Shown: positions 1 through 10,698, numbered from the stretch's first letter. The stretch: 64,000 nucleotides of DNA from Syngnathus acus (GCF_901709675.1 NC_051089.1:12761976-12825975); one strand, 5' to 3'. Program-made: numbers and translations. Notes: generated by a model from the letters alone, not told the origin.

Positions 1-126
1 ATTGTTTTTAACTGTGCCCTGATGCTTTTAATGTTTTCTTTTTCTTTGACGCCTTTCATGTTTTGTGTGCCCATTTTGAATTACCTTGTTGTTGAAATGT
101 GCTATACTAATAAACTTGCCTTGCCT
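1..126 (+). repeat. LINE-type 3' end fragment
   Basis: This T-rich stretch ends in AATAAACTTGCCTTGCC preceded by TTGTTGTTGAAATGTGCTAT. That is the familiar 3' tail of teleost L2/Rex-like interspersed repeats (general knowledge, not a search). It probably lies in the intron before the exon that starts near 148. Confidence 0.5.
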
Positions 127-147
127 AATGCACGTTTTTGCCACTAG

Positions 148-680
148 CATTCCTGAAGCGCTTTGGCGTATGTATCTCAATCCAGTGGAAGTGCCCGGAG
201 AAGGTAAACGATGAGTTGCACCTTCCTGAGAAATCCGAAAGCTTCCCGGCTTCAACTCCAAAGTTCTCAGAGCTTGCACAGCACATGGCGGAGATCTCAC
301 AGATGCCTCATCCTGCGCCACAAAACCCTTCCTTCATTTCTGCTGCTTTCTGCGGAGCTGTGGGAGAACCTCTTGTCCCCAAATCAGCCACATGTCCGCC
401 CACCGCAGCATTGTCAGTTTCTCCAGTGATTTTCCTTCAAAATTGCTGTGCTGTGAGTGGACTTGGTCTGCCACAATTTGAGTTCATCTACAACTATGCT
501 CAACCTGATGAGGTCTACCACTTTGACTATAAGGTACGTGTCCCTGGGCTGGGAGTCTTCCCAGGGCAGATTATGATTTCGCCTGGACCCAATGACACGG
601 CCACACTGGAAAGAGCTCGAGAGGCTGCAGCCCAGCAGCTGCTGCAGTCAGTGATTGGTCTGAAGGTCTTCATCCGCTAA
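148..680 (+). CDS. C-terminal exon of an RNA-binding protein with a dsRBD-like fold (dnd1-like candidate), 5' part outside window
   Basis: An open frame runs from a splice-acceptor-like CCACTAG (ending at 147) to TAA at 678-680. The exon would begin in phase 1, giving about 177 residues. The last 75 residues look like a double-stranded-RNA-binding domain: a first helix ending GLGLPQFEF, strands around YHFDYKVRVPGLGVFPGQ, then PGP and an Ala/Gln-rich helix (REAAAQQLLQ). The pattern Y-x-V-x-VPG-x(3)-F-x-G followed by PGP resembles the C-terminal domain of dead end (Dnd1) and related germline RNA-binding proteins (A1CF/RBM46 group), but no RRM is present to confirm it. The segment KRFGVCISIQWK could be the end of an RRM-linked region. 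A possible internal donor (GAGAAG|GTAAAC near 205) leaves the exon structure uncertain. It could also be a retained fragment or pseudogene. Family assignment is an inference. Confidence 0.45.
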
Positions 681-1069
681 ATCTGTTATGGGCCTATAAT
701 CTCCTTCTACTTTTGTTTGTGTGGTTTGGTTTTCTCAAAAGATGTATTTAATGTTGAGTGTGGTTTGTTACCCTATGCATGTTTTTTTATTGTAGTTGTA
801 GTGCGATGACTTGATTTGGTTGACCTTGTTTTATCCTTGCATGCGTTTTATTGTTTGATTGGTTTTTTGATAAACGTGAAATGAAATTGCACTGGTGGTG
901 TCTTTATAGAACCAACATATGCAAATAATTCGTCTCTGATATAGTGCTGTACACACTGAAGCCTTCACAGACTAAAACTTAGTTTTTTGTCCGGATAAAA
1001 CTTGTAGCACTTTTTATCAGAGGGGACTTGAATTCGTTTTTTTTTTTTTTTTGTAAGCGTGGGAAGAAG
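681..1069. other. intergenic, 3' flank of the left-edge gene
   Basis: This is T-rich non-coding sequence between the left-edge stop codon and the znfA promoter motif. It includes a poly(T) run at about 1037-1052. No gene is visible. Confidence 0.5.
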
Positions 1070-1412
1070 TTTGTCCAAGTGAAGTTGTCGTACAACTTCC
1101 GCTGTTGATCTGACTTCCGTGTTCGTTGTGGCTAACCGCACGCGGGTCGCGAAATAAATATCCCCCAATTATTATACCTCGTACTGAAACCTCGACGTAG
1201 ATCGTTATATCACTACCTTGCCGAAATAAAACCACTCTCATAAAATCTACGTGATCGTGTAAACTCGTCTCGATGCACGTTGTTGAAGCTTCTTCTAGCC
1301 AAGCTTAGCTTAGCTTGCTAACCGCTAACAAAGAGACTTGTTTGACAAGAACACATCTTGTGATAGGCACAAATCAAGTGTGAGTGTGAAGTGTTGAGGT
1401 TATCGTCAGAAA
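1070..1412 (+). promoter_or_regulatory. znfA upstream region with cluster-wide motifs
   Basis: Positions 1070-1103 carry the motif TTTGTCCAAGTGAAGTTGTC followed by ACTTCCGCT. A second ACTTCCG lies about 15 bases further on. Positions 1301-1346 carry the leader element with tandem TAGCTTAGCTTGCTA and GCTAACAAAGAGAC. Both recur at matching distances before other genes of the cluster. The ACTTCCG cores fit ETS-type sites (known consensus CCGGAAGT). Confidence 0.55.
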
Positions 1413-3623
1413 ATGTGTGCAAAAACTGTAAAGGAAGAGTGCGAGGAGCAACTTTTTTGGACACAACGCAAATTATTGGACGGCGTTTTCAACGAGCCTC
1501 AAGATGTGTTACACAGAGCAGGTTTGTTCAATTTTACGCTTGTTTAGCTACTAAATTAAACTATTCACGTATAATCTAGATAGCACGTCTCTGAACAGTG
1601 AGGTCTTGTGGAAAGTTATGCACACTATGACTTGTGCTTTGGCTACAAAAATGATTTTAGTTGTTTACCTTTACTTGAAGGTGAACAGAAACACTATAAA
1701 TGGTGGCAAGTGTTTGTTGACACAATATACATATATGGGAGTGATGAGTAGGCTATTTCCCCCTCATCATAACGCTAAAGTATGTACGCTTAAATAGTCA
1801 ATGAACAAATTACTCCATTATTGTTTGAAGGACCAAGCAGCCTATTTCTTGTAATGTTTTATTCTGTGAACGAAACATTCACTCGGTAGTCAATGATGTC
1901 TAGCAATTAAGTAATTGAATATCCATCCATCCAATTTTTGAACCGTTTATTTTCACAAGGGTCGCAGGCATTTAATGAATAACATTATCATCCTAAAAAT
2001 TGCTAATTCGAATTTTCCAATTACTGAACTGCTCAAGTGCCTTTAAAAGTAGCGCAAATGAGTGACTGTTGAAGCTCATAATTACAAACGTTCCAGATAA
2101 ACGTTAATAGACGACAAAGTCACAAACTTGACTTTGTCAAACAATGTGCGTTTGTCTTGTGTCTTGCAGAGCTTAGTGAGCAGCAGGAGCCTGAGCCTCC
2201 TAATTGTAAAGAGGAAAATGAGCCAGAGCCACTCCACATTAAAGAGGAAGAGTTGGAGACTGATATCACCAAGTTGCCATTGACTGGCATCTTTCTGAAG
2301 AGAGAAGATGAGGAAGACGATGGTCAAAGTGAGGTGATGGGAGGGGCTGAGCCTCCAAGCAGCAGCAGCAGCTCAAGTCAACACGCCACAACAGAAGGTG
2401 TTGGAGACCACTCCGAAGGATCACAAGTGGACAGCTGTTTAGCTCCACTATCAGATAGTGATGACATATCATCACCCTCTCCTGAAACTGATGATGATGG
2501 ATGCTCTAAAGGTGATATGACAGATCACGCTGACAAAAAACACAGGCAATGTTCTCAGTGTGACAAAACCTTTTTCAACAGGTCATCATTGAAAAGACAC
2601 ATGAGAACGCACACTGGGGAGAAACCTTTCTCCTGCTCAGTGTGTGGTCTTATCGTCAATCAAAAATGTAGTTTGACGACTCACATGAGAACGCACACTG
2701 GGGAAAAACCGTTTGCCTGCGCATTTTGTGGCCAAAGATTCTCTGAAAAGGGAAATTTGATAAAACACACAAGAACACACACTGGAGAGAAGCCTTTTAC
2801 CTGTTCACTTTGTAGTAAAAGCTTTACTGAAAAGGCCAGTTTAATAAGCCACACAAGAACGCACACTGGGGAGAAACCTTTTTCCTGTTCATTTTGTGGT
2901 CAACGATTCTCTGAAAAAGGGAACTTAAGAACACACACAAGAACGCACACTGGTGAGACACCATTTGCTTGCTCAGTCTGTGGTCAAAGATTTGCTTGGA
3001 AGGGACTTCTGAATGCACATATAAGAACACACACTGGGGAGAAACCTTATGCCTGCTCAGTTTGTGGTCAAAAATTCTCCGCAAAGGGCAACTTAAGAAT
3101 ACACACAAGAACACACACAGGTGAGAAACCTTTTGCTTGCACAGTTTGTGACCAAAAATTCTCTGTGAAGGCAACATTACGGACACACATAAGGACACAC
3201 ACAGGTGAGAAACCTTTTCCCTGCACTGTTTGTGGCAAGAGTTTCTCTGTAAAGGGAAGTTTAGTAAGCCACACCAGGACACACACAGGCGAGAAACCTT
3301 TTGCCTGTTCAATTTGTGGAAAAATCTTCACTCAAAAGGTACATTTAACAAGACACACAAGGACACACACTGGAGAGAAACCTGTTAGCGGTTCAGTCGA
3401 CAACTTAAGTGCACCTACGAAAGATCTTGGTCCTGAGCAGCACGAGTTGACCGCTGACATTAAAAAGAAGGAAGTGCAGCCAGAGCCCTCCCACATTAAG
3501 AAAGAAGAAGAGGAGGATGTTATCACTAAGATCCCATTGACTGTTGTCGCTGTTAAGAGTGAAGATGACGACAAAGGGAGGAGAACCCAGGAGCTGACCG
3601 TCCAAGCATCAGTCAACACATGA
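1413..3623 (+). CDS. znfA: C2H2 zinc-finger protein with 10 fingers and a duplicated acidic tail
   Basis: Predicted nuclear DNA-binding protein, target unknown. Exon 1 is 1413-1521 (begins MCAKTVKEE, donor GCAG|GTTTGT). Exon 2 is 2170-3623 (acceptor CTTGCAG). The phase-1 join gives 520 residues. Residues 37-160 form an acidic linker with LHIKEEE, LKREDEED and a serine run. Residues about 161-436 hold ten C2H2 fingers (C-x2-C-x12-H-x3-H) joined by HTGEKPF linkers, with HTGETPF once. After finger 10 the protein does not end as its paralogs do. It runs into about 84 residues (KDLGPEQHEL..., SHIKKEEEED, VAVKSEDDD) that copy the start of exon 2 of a paralog. The canonical last half-finger of the family is absent. 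Exon 1 is about five codons shorter than in znfF, G and H. The start was chosen because MCAK recurs in paralogs. Confidence 0.85.
1921..1970 (+). repeat. fragment of teleost dispersed repeat in znfA intron
   Basis: ATCCATCCATCCAATTTTTG, then GGGTCGCAGG, matches the 5' end of the dispersed repeat that is fuller at 37150-37512. Confidence 0.4.
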
Positions 3624-3770
3624 CAACGCAAGATAGTGAGACCACCATGCCTCTTGAGCTCCAGTATCACCGAGTGATGATGACACAATGTCACACTGAT
3701 GATGATGAACAATCAAAAGGACATATGACATGTCCCACCGTTGACAAACTGCAAGTGTACTCTTTGATAG
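3624..3770 (+). pseudogene. frameshifted remnant of a zinc-finger gene linker
   Basis: Just past the znfA stop the family linker continues in shifted frames. SQHMTT aligns with SQHATT of znfA, and HTDDDEQSKGHMTCPTVDK aligns with the TDDDE-SKGD-TCH-D-K segment that precedes finger 1 in the paralogs. It then decays at the first finger cysteine (AAGTGTACT, then stops). At least two frameshifts separate it from the znfA tail. This shows that znfA ends in the remains of a second gene copy. Confidence 0.7.
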
Positions 3771-4185
3771 CACCAAAAAGACATTTTCATTGGCTCAACT
3801 CAGTTGTTTTGATCTATAATTTTAATTTTGATGTAATATATTTGGTATTTTTAATGTCATTTTAACTTATATTTAATGTAAACAGTTTCACTGATTTTAT
3901 TATGACAAAGTACATTAAACAAATGTAAACTGTGATTAAACTTACAAGTTTAATTCATTCCATGAAAAAGATGGTAAATGTATTTCAAAATCAAATCAGT
4001 TTTTCATATTGAAATTAAAATGCCATCAGTCTGTTCCAGATGCCTCAGAAATGTGCTTTTAATTAACACAAATCACTGTATTGTAGATAATCAAACATCA
4101 TAGAACGAGGAATAAATTAAAACAGGTTTTCTAAATTGTAATTCAGCCAAAACCCTCACATACTGTATACACACATTTAGTATTT
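3771..4185. other. znfA 3' flank, AT-rich
   Basis: AT-rich non-coding sequence with several possible polyadenylation hexamers (for example AATAAA near 4110). No gene is seen. Confidence 0.4.
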
Positions 4186-4265
4186 GTCTGTTGATGCGTG
4201 CCTTTGTACAGAGATCTACCGGAGTCTAATTCCTTGTTTGGCATGCTCAAACTTGGCCAATAAAA

Positions 4266-4329
<64 letters not shown>

Positions 4330-4331
4330 TA
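4186..4331 (+). repeat. retroelement-like 3' tail with (GATT)n microsatellite
   Basis: GTTTGGCATGCTCAAACTTG is followed by GCCAATAAAAGATTGATTG and about 15 GATT units (about 4266-4329). The same tail without a long microsatellite occurs at 16476-16523 behind znfE. This suggests a mobile 3' end that carries its own AATAAA. Confidence 0.55.
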
Positions 4332-5337
4332 AGGGCCATTGCCGAGTGAGTCATTTCAGGCTGTAAAGTCAGTCGAGTTGGCCATCAACCATGTGGTTAG
4401 TTCAGTGTGAATGTCTTATTTTGTGTATTTGACCGTTAGTCCCATTCAATAAACACCTCAAAAGTGTATCAATGACTGTGGCTCCCCTTGCCCACATGCG
4501 AGGGCATTACACTATCCTTACTGCTCCATTTCCCCCCCTCAGTTCACTCAAGTAGTGAGGCGTCTGAGGCTTTACAACACAAGGGAAGAAATTATGCAAA
4601 TGACATTTGTAAGTCAAGGTGCCACTCTTCGTCTTTTTCTTGCTTTACCATCTTAAGTCTGTCACAGATAAGTTGGTAGTCATTCGGAACTTTTTTTTAA
4701 TGAAGCTCAATGTGCGAAGCATTACATCAACCACTAATCAACCAGTTTTAGACTGTTTGACTAATAAATCTACTATTTAGTGGGCACACTTGGCATATTT
4801 GCAACCCTGACACTACCACAGGCATGTACCATACTGCAAGCATGGTCAGAGAAAAAACATGAATTAGAGATATAGCTATACGGGGATGTTTTCAATGATT
4901 AAATGGAACGGATCGATAATCTCGTGTGGCAACATTGTGATTTGCTAACACCTAATAAGGTAAGACATATTTAAGATACTACTGTTTTTTGGGGGGCTGG
5001 ATGGGGGGGTAATTACACACAATCAATACTTCTAAAATCATTTTATTATTGTCTTGAGATTGACAAATTATTTGGTCATAATTTTTCAATAATTTACAGT
5101 CATACAAAAGCTCCAGAACAGACAAAAATTCAGTTTAACTCAATGGTGGTTCTTAAGCCTGTACAGGCTCAGATGAAAAAAAAGGACAGTAAATCATTAT
5201 TTGCTTTTAATGATTCAAAGTCATTTTCACAACATGCTGCCTCACATTAAAAAAATAAAAACAAATGTAGTTATCAACACAAGGTCATAAGGATCAGTAC
5301 ACAGCAAGAAGCAAATGCTCAAAAAGAAAAGTGCGTT
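4332..5337. other. intergenic between znfA and znfB
   Basis: Non-coding, with a G-rich patch near 4992-5011. A TTATTTTA/TTTATT patch near 5041 could serve as a distant - strand polyadenylation signal for znfB. No ORF of note. Confidence 0.35.
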
Positions 5338-5661
5338 ATATGAGCCTGGAGCCTATCCCAGCAGTCATCAGGCAGTAGGCGGGGGACACCCTGAACCGGT
5401 TGCCAGCCAATCGCAGGGCACACACAGACGAACAACCATCCACACTTGCACTCACACCTAGGGGCAATTTGAAGTGCTTAATCGGTCTACCAAGCATGTT
5501 TTTGGGATGTGGGAGGAAACTGGAGTGCCCTGGGAAAACCCATGGGGAGAACATGCAAACTCCACAGAGGGAGGGCCAGAGGTGGAATTGAACTCGCACA
5601 ATAAGCAATGAATCAAAAAGTGGCAGGATGTTTAAGTACTACTCGTGAGCTACTAGCCAGA
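5338..5661 (+). repeat. teleost dispersed repeat, near full copy
   Basis: Landmarks are GGAGCCTATCCCAGCAGTCA, GCCAATCGCAGGGCACACAC, CAATTTGAAGTGCTTAATCG, GGGATGTGGGAGGAAACTGG and CATGCAAACTCCACAGAGGG. This element recurs at 17912, 37150, 48754, 51501 and 57073. It is a very common fish interspersed repeat; I do not assign a family name. Confidence 0.75.
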
Positions 5662-5999
5662 ACCTGCAATGCGGATGCACTTTTTTGTTTTTGAACAAAC
5701 AAAAATAATAATAATGATAGCTGTTTACTGTAGGAAACTCACTCATTGACCGTTTAAAGACATGCTGCTGAGCATGCAAGCTCCCTGCACATTTTTGTTC
5801 GACTTTAAAACAAAAAAGTCTATTTTCTAAGATAGAAAAATAACTTTAACATGTTGCAGGTCTATAAACAAACATGCTTAGAGCCAATATTTTCCTATTT
5901 ACCACAGACAGATACAGGCTACTAATAATGGTCAATGGCTTCCATCACTACCAATAATAATAAGTATCAACATTGGGGGGGGGAAAAAACATTTGTGTA
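5662..5999. other. znfB 3' flank
   Basis: AT-rich non-coding DNA downstream (- strand sense) of the znfB stop codon. No distinct element is visible. Confidence 0.35.
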
Positions 6000-7396
6000 T
6001 CACTCGTCTGAATCTGTTATCAGAAACTGAGGAGGCAAATGCTTCTCTCCACTGTGTGTTTTTATGTGTGCAGCCAAATTTGGCTTTTGAGAAAATCTTT
6101 TACCACAAACTGAGCATGGAAAAGGTTTATCTCCAGTGTGTGTTTTCGTGTGCCTGATTAAACCATCCTTTGTAGAGAAGGTTGCGCCACAAATTAAGCA
6201 TGCAAATGGTTTCTCCCCAGTGTGAGTTCTTGCATGTGTAACCAAATTTGGCTTTTGAGAGAATTTTTTACCACAAACCGTGCAGGCAAAAGGTTTCTCC
6301 CCAGTATGAGTCCTTGTGTGTGTTCGTAAGTTTCCCTTTATAGTGAATCTTTTACCACACACTGAACAGGTAAAAGGTTTCTCCACAGTGTGTGTTCTTG
6401 TATGTGTTCTTAAGTTTCCCTTTCCAGAGAATCGTTTACCACAAAATGAGCAGACAAAAGGTTTTTCCCCAGTGTGTTTTCTTGCATGTGTTCCCAAATG
6501 TCCCCTCTGAGTGAATGTTTTACCACAAACTGAGCAGGCAAAAGGCTTCTCCCCAGTATGTATTCTCATGTGTACTTTCAAAGTATACTTGGCATCAAAT
6601 GTTTTCTCACAGTGAGAACATTTCCAGGGTTTGTTGTCAGTGTGACATATGTCACCTTTTGAGTGCTCCTCGTCATCAGTGTCAGAAGTGTGTGACGTTT
6701 GGTCACTGTCTGATAGTGGCGGTAAGAGGCTGTCTGCTTGTGATCCTCCACAGTTGTTGCCATTACTTTCGCTTTCATCATCATCTTCAATCTTGACAAT
6801 GACACCAGTCAATGTAAAATTGGTGATATCGGCCTCTTGTTCTTCCTCCTTAATGTGGGGGAATTCTGACATCACTCTATCCTCCTCCTCTTCTTCTTCT
6901 TTAGCGTAAGGCGACTCCGGCTCCTGCTGCTCTTGGCAAAGATATTCACTGACATCTATAGAACACAAGAAACATGGTTTGGTGAACTTAAGTCTTATGC
7001 TGTTATTTTGATGTTGTGTTTTATTTGTTTTGGCGACTTGAGCTTTGGGTCACGGTTTAAGCCCTGCTGCAGACACATCAAAAATGGAAATATAGTAATC
7101 GGAGAGACGCTTGTCGTAGATAGAGTGAAAAACAGCTAATGTATGTCATTAATATAAGCATTACTAAGGAAGAGTCAATAAGCTGCCGACAATATCAAAC
7201 TGTAAATTTCGGACATTAACGTGTCTGACTTAATAACCCATTTGTTACTTAACAAGTGTAAATGGACCGTTACCTAACCTGTTTTCCGGAACCCAACTGG
7301 AGGCTTCTTGAAAACAGCGTCCAGTAACTGACGCCGTCGCTTGTTCCCCTTTGTCCGAGAAAGTTCACCCTCGTCTTCTAAAATGTTGGCAGACAT
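6000..7396 (-). CDS. znfB: C2H2 zinc-finger protein with 7 fingers
   Basis: Predicted nuclear DNA-binding protein. On the - strand exon 1 is 7396-7279 ([19 protein letters not shown]..., donor ACAG|GTTAGG) and exon 2 is 6955-6000 (acceptor CTATAG). The phase-1 join gives 357 residues. Residues about 41-147 are an acidic linker with [21 protein letters not shown] and [10 protein letters not shown]. ψKxE SUMO-type motifs are visible in IKEE and VKIE. Residues about 148-340 hold seven canonical fingers with HTGEKPF linkers, one changed to HTVEKPF. The protein ends [13 protein letters not shown] without the HKC half-finger seen in znfD to H. The first exon starts MSAN rather than MCAK but keeps the downstream [16 protein letters not shown] core. 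It is tandem with znfC on the same strand. Confidence 0.85.
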
Positions 7397-7740
7397 TTCC
7401 TCGTGATAATCACTTTATACTCACACTTGATATTTTCTTAACACAATATGCTGCCAACAAACGAGTCTCTTTGTTCGCAGCTAGCAAGTTATGCTAGCAA
7501 GCTGGAGACGCTTCAGTGTGCACGGAGACGAGTGACCGCAGTGAGTATCCAGACAAAAAGAGTGAACTCATGATGTTTTAGTCTAGTAAATAAGCGATAG
7601 GACATACTGTGTTGTGGCTTTAGTATATTAAGTTGTTATTTAGAAGGAGTTTTTTTAATGACGCGCGTTTAGTTAGCAAAATGATACACAGAGGGAGCGC
7701 TGCAGTGGAAATTGTACGGCAACTCCACCTGGACAAACCA
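7397..7740 (-). promoter_or_regulatory. znfB upstream region with cluster-wide motifs
   Basis: Reading the - strand, 7737-7703 gives TTTGTCCAGGTGGAGTTGCC and then GTACAATTTCC, the same motif as before znfA, F, G and H. At 7502-7453 the leader element with GCTAGCTGCGAACAAAGAGA and CGTTTGTTGG appears. The ETS-like ACTTCCG is degraded to ATTTCCA here. Confidence 0.55.
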
Positions 7741-9271
7741 TTTGACAGAGTTACGAACATGAATTAAAATGACAAATTTATCAACGATGAATTCAAAAAC
7801 GAATAGCGAGCATGCTTTCAAAAAGAACGTTTTAAAGATTCCGCTGTAGATACATATGTGGACGACAAGACAAAACGCTGGAGGACCAAGCGTGAAAAAC
7901 CTAAATATATGTAATAGTACATATTTAAATATTTCATTGTGTTTAATGTATTCAATACTTATTGAATTAATTCAATACTTATTTTTGTAATCATTTATCG
8001 ATTTTGATATTTCTATTTTTTTTCGATATTTATTTATTCATTCATTTCAATCTTTATTTATTTCCAGGGATGACGCAAGGATTTCTTTATCCCAGGACTA
8101 AAGGGAGACTTGACAATACACAAGAAGACTGAGGAAATAATGTACTTTAGAATATTAAATATAATGCTGTCAGGGTCGGGGACCACGGTTCATGGCTCAT
8201 GCTGGACCACAACTACCTGAGTTGACATGACATCAACCTGACATTTTGAATTCTATGCAACATCCATTTTTAGTAACTTGGCAAAATAGGAGGGGAAAAA
8301 AGAACTAGCTAGCCTTGGTTCAGTGTTCCCTAGCCTTATTATTGTGAACAAGGAGGTGAAGGGTATAATTAGCTGCCTGATAAACACGAGAAGAAAAAAA
8401 AACATCACGTACCACAAGTTTTTGCATGCATAATCTACAATTGCCTAAAAATAGTCTCAGTTCCAAGCACATATTTGCACAATCTTTGACATCTTTATTG
8501 AACAATATTATAACATTGTTGTGGTCTTCGATGATGAATGGATTAAATACTTATGAGTGTATGAAAATACACTCATTAAGCATGACAATACATGTCGCAA
8601 GAACAGAGAGCTACTGTATACTCCAGGACTATAACACGGTTTATCACATCACAACATATCAAAACAGTCCACATACAATACACATCCTCTCCTATATTCA
8701 CAGGCATCAGTGTTTGTGTCCATGTATATACATGCTATCTATGGAGAGTCAGTTGGGCATTTATTGCCCTTTAAGGTTCATGTACTCGTATGCTCTTTTC
8801 CCCTCACTTGTAAGACAATTCAGTGTACTAGTAAAACGTATAATAAATATAATTTATAGTGCACTATATTTCATAGCAGTCTCAAAGTGCTACAGTAGGT
8901 TAAAAACAGAGGGTACAATAAAAATAGCAGTTTAACATACAGTATACCTTTACAAAAATCAAGATAAAAATAAAGGGAAGAATTTAAAATAAAAAACGTT
9001 TAAGAATATAACAGTTTAAAACTTGACTTGGCAATAGTCATTAAAGGAGTTTTAATAGGGCTTTTGATGAAAAAAAACCTTCTGAGACCCCCACATTTTA
9101 TGGAGCCCCAAGGGTACTAGTGCTCTAATTTGTCTTACTAGAGAGGACAAAGAGTGTACTTGTAAATGGGCCTTAATCTGTATAGCAAGAATATTGAATA
9201 CATGCTCACACTGATTTTCATTCCTGTTATCTTTGTATTTATACATCCCAACTTTGATGTTATTCTTCTAA
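7741..9271. other. intergenic between znfB promoter and znfC 3' end
   Basis: About 1.5 kb of AT-rich DNA. The open frames in it have no recognisable domain and look fortuitous. The 3' UTR of znfC (- strand) must lie at its right end. Confidence 0.35.
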
Positions 9272-10698
9272 TCACACACACTTGAGTTCAACACTTTGAC
9301 CGGTGTGTTTCTTCATGTGCTTACTCAAACCGGACTGATAGCAGAAACTTGTGTTGCAGATTGAGCAGGAGAAGGTTTTTTCACCAATGTGTGTTCTGAT
9401 GTGTCTGATCAAACTTCTCTTCAGGGAGAATCTTTCACCGCAGAATGAGCAGATGCATGGTTTCTCTCCCGTGTGACGCCTCATATGTCTTATCAGGTTT
9501 CTCTTGTTGCCAAAGGTTTTGTCACACTGAGGACATTGCGGTTTCTCCCCAAAGTGCGTTTCCATGTGTTGAAATAATGCCGACTGAAAAGTAAAACTTG
9601 AGTTGCAGACTGAGCAGGAAAAAGGTTTTTCTCCCGTGTGTTTTCTCGTGTGTGTTATTAAATAATCCTTCCGAGAGAATCTTTTGCCACAATCTGAGCA
9701 CAGGAAAGGTTTCTCTCCTGTGTGACATCTCATGTGTCGTTTAAGATTCCGCTTGTTTCCAAATGTTTTGTCACACTGAGTACATTTCACATGTTTGTCA
9801 TCAGTGTGTCCTGTCACATCACTTTTAGGGTGTTCATCGTCAGTATCAGACATCGTGTCACCACTATCTGATAGTGGCGCTAAGCGGCTGGTTGCTTGTG
9901 ATCCTCCATCATCTCTTGTTGTCTTGTGATGACTTGAGCTGCTGCTTGCAGCCTCTGTCCTTCCGTTCTCCTCACGCTGAACTTTGTCTTCATCGTCTTC
10001 ACTCTTCACAATGACACGATACACTGAGAAATCCAGCCCTTGAAGAAGCTCCCCGTCCTCTTCCACTTTAATGTAGGGTGGCTTGGGCTCCTCCTGCTCC
10101 ACCCCGGAACTCCGCTCCTGCTGCTCAAGATTAGGATCTTCTTCACTGATATCTGCAGGACACAAGAGGAGAAACACACATGGTTTTGTCAAGTCAAACT
10201 TTGCTCGGTCACTTCACATGTTATTTTTGGGTAAATATGAATGGAGTGAACCCAGTCACCCTCTATTATTTATCCCACCACTATAATGCAGACCTTAAGG
10301 CGATTATTTTGTAAATAGGTATCGAGTGAGAATAGACTCAAAGGAAACCTTTTAAATATGATTAAATAAGTTTGAGTGTGTTTAAACATTTAGTATGTGG
10401 AAAGGATAAACCATACACAGTAGTACTGCAGTACTGTCTTTCAGGCGGATGCACACAAAGTTTAACTACTACACACTTCTAAACATGTGAGCGGAAGCTA
10501 TGACTACAAACCTGGTACGCGTCGAGACTTCTTGAAAACAGCATCCAGGAGTTGACGTTGGCGCTCGTTCTCCTCTTTTGTCCGACAAAGTTCCTCCTCG
10601 TACTCAGCTATGGTTCTCTCAAACACTACAAATACTTCTTCAACGGCTGCATTCAGTCGCTGATTTAGCAACGCTCTCAGCATTTCAACTTTACACAT
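9272..10698 (-). CDS. znfC: C2H2 zinc-finger protein with 6 fingers and a long N-terminal exon
   Basis: Predicted nuclear DNA-binding protein. Exon 1 on the - strand is 10698-10512 (donor ACCAG|GTTTGT) and exon 2 is 10152-9272 (acceptor CTGCAG). The phase-1 join gives 355 residues. Exon 1 encodes 62 residues: MCKVEMLRALLNQRLNAAVE, then EVFVVFERTIAEYEEELCRT and [17 protein letters not shown]. This is the full-length helical N-terminus common in percomorph zinc-finger proteins; the other cluster members lack about 20 of these residues. An acidic linker (PPYIKVEEDGE, VIVKSEDDED) leads to six fingers at about residues 182-350. The linker after finger 3 reads HFGEKPQCPQC instead of HTGEKPF. It ends GQSVELKCV. 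Upstream GTG-initiated in-frame codons were rejected in favour of the ATG. Confidence 0.85.

Noticed and set aside
2681-3331. Long - strand ORFs across the znfA finger region
   Set aside because: They are shadows of the repeated finger codons on the opposite strand, rich in SPVCVLVC-like repeats. The same shadows occur behind every finger array.
8426-8935. 169-residue + strand ORF
   Set aside because: AT-rich composition, no domain, no splice context and no similarity to cluster genes. It looks like a chance open frame.
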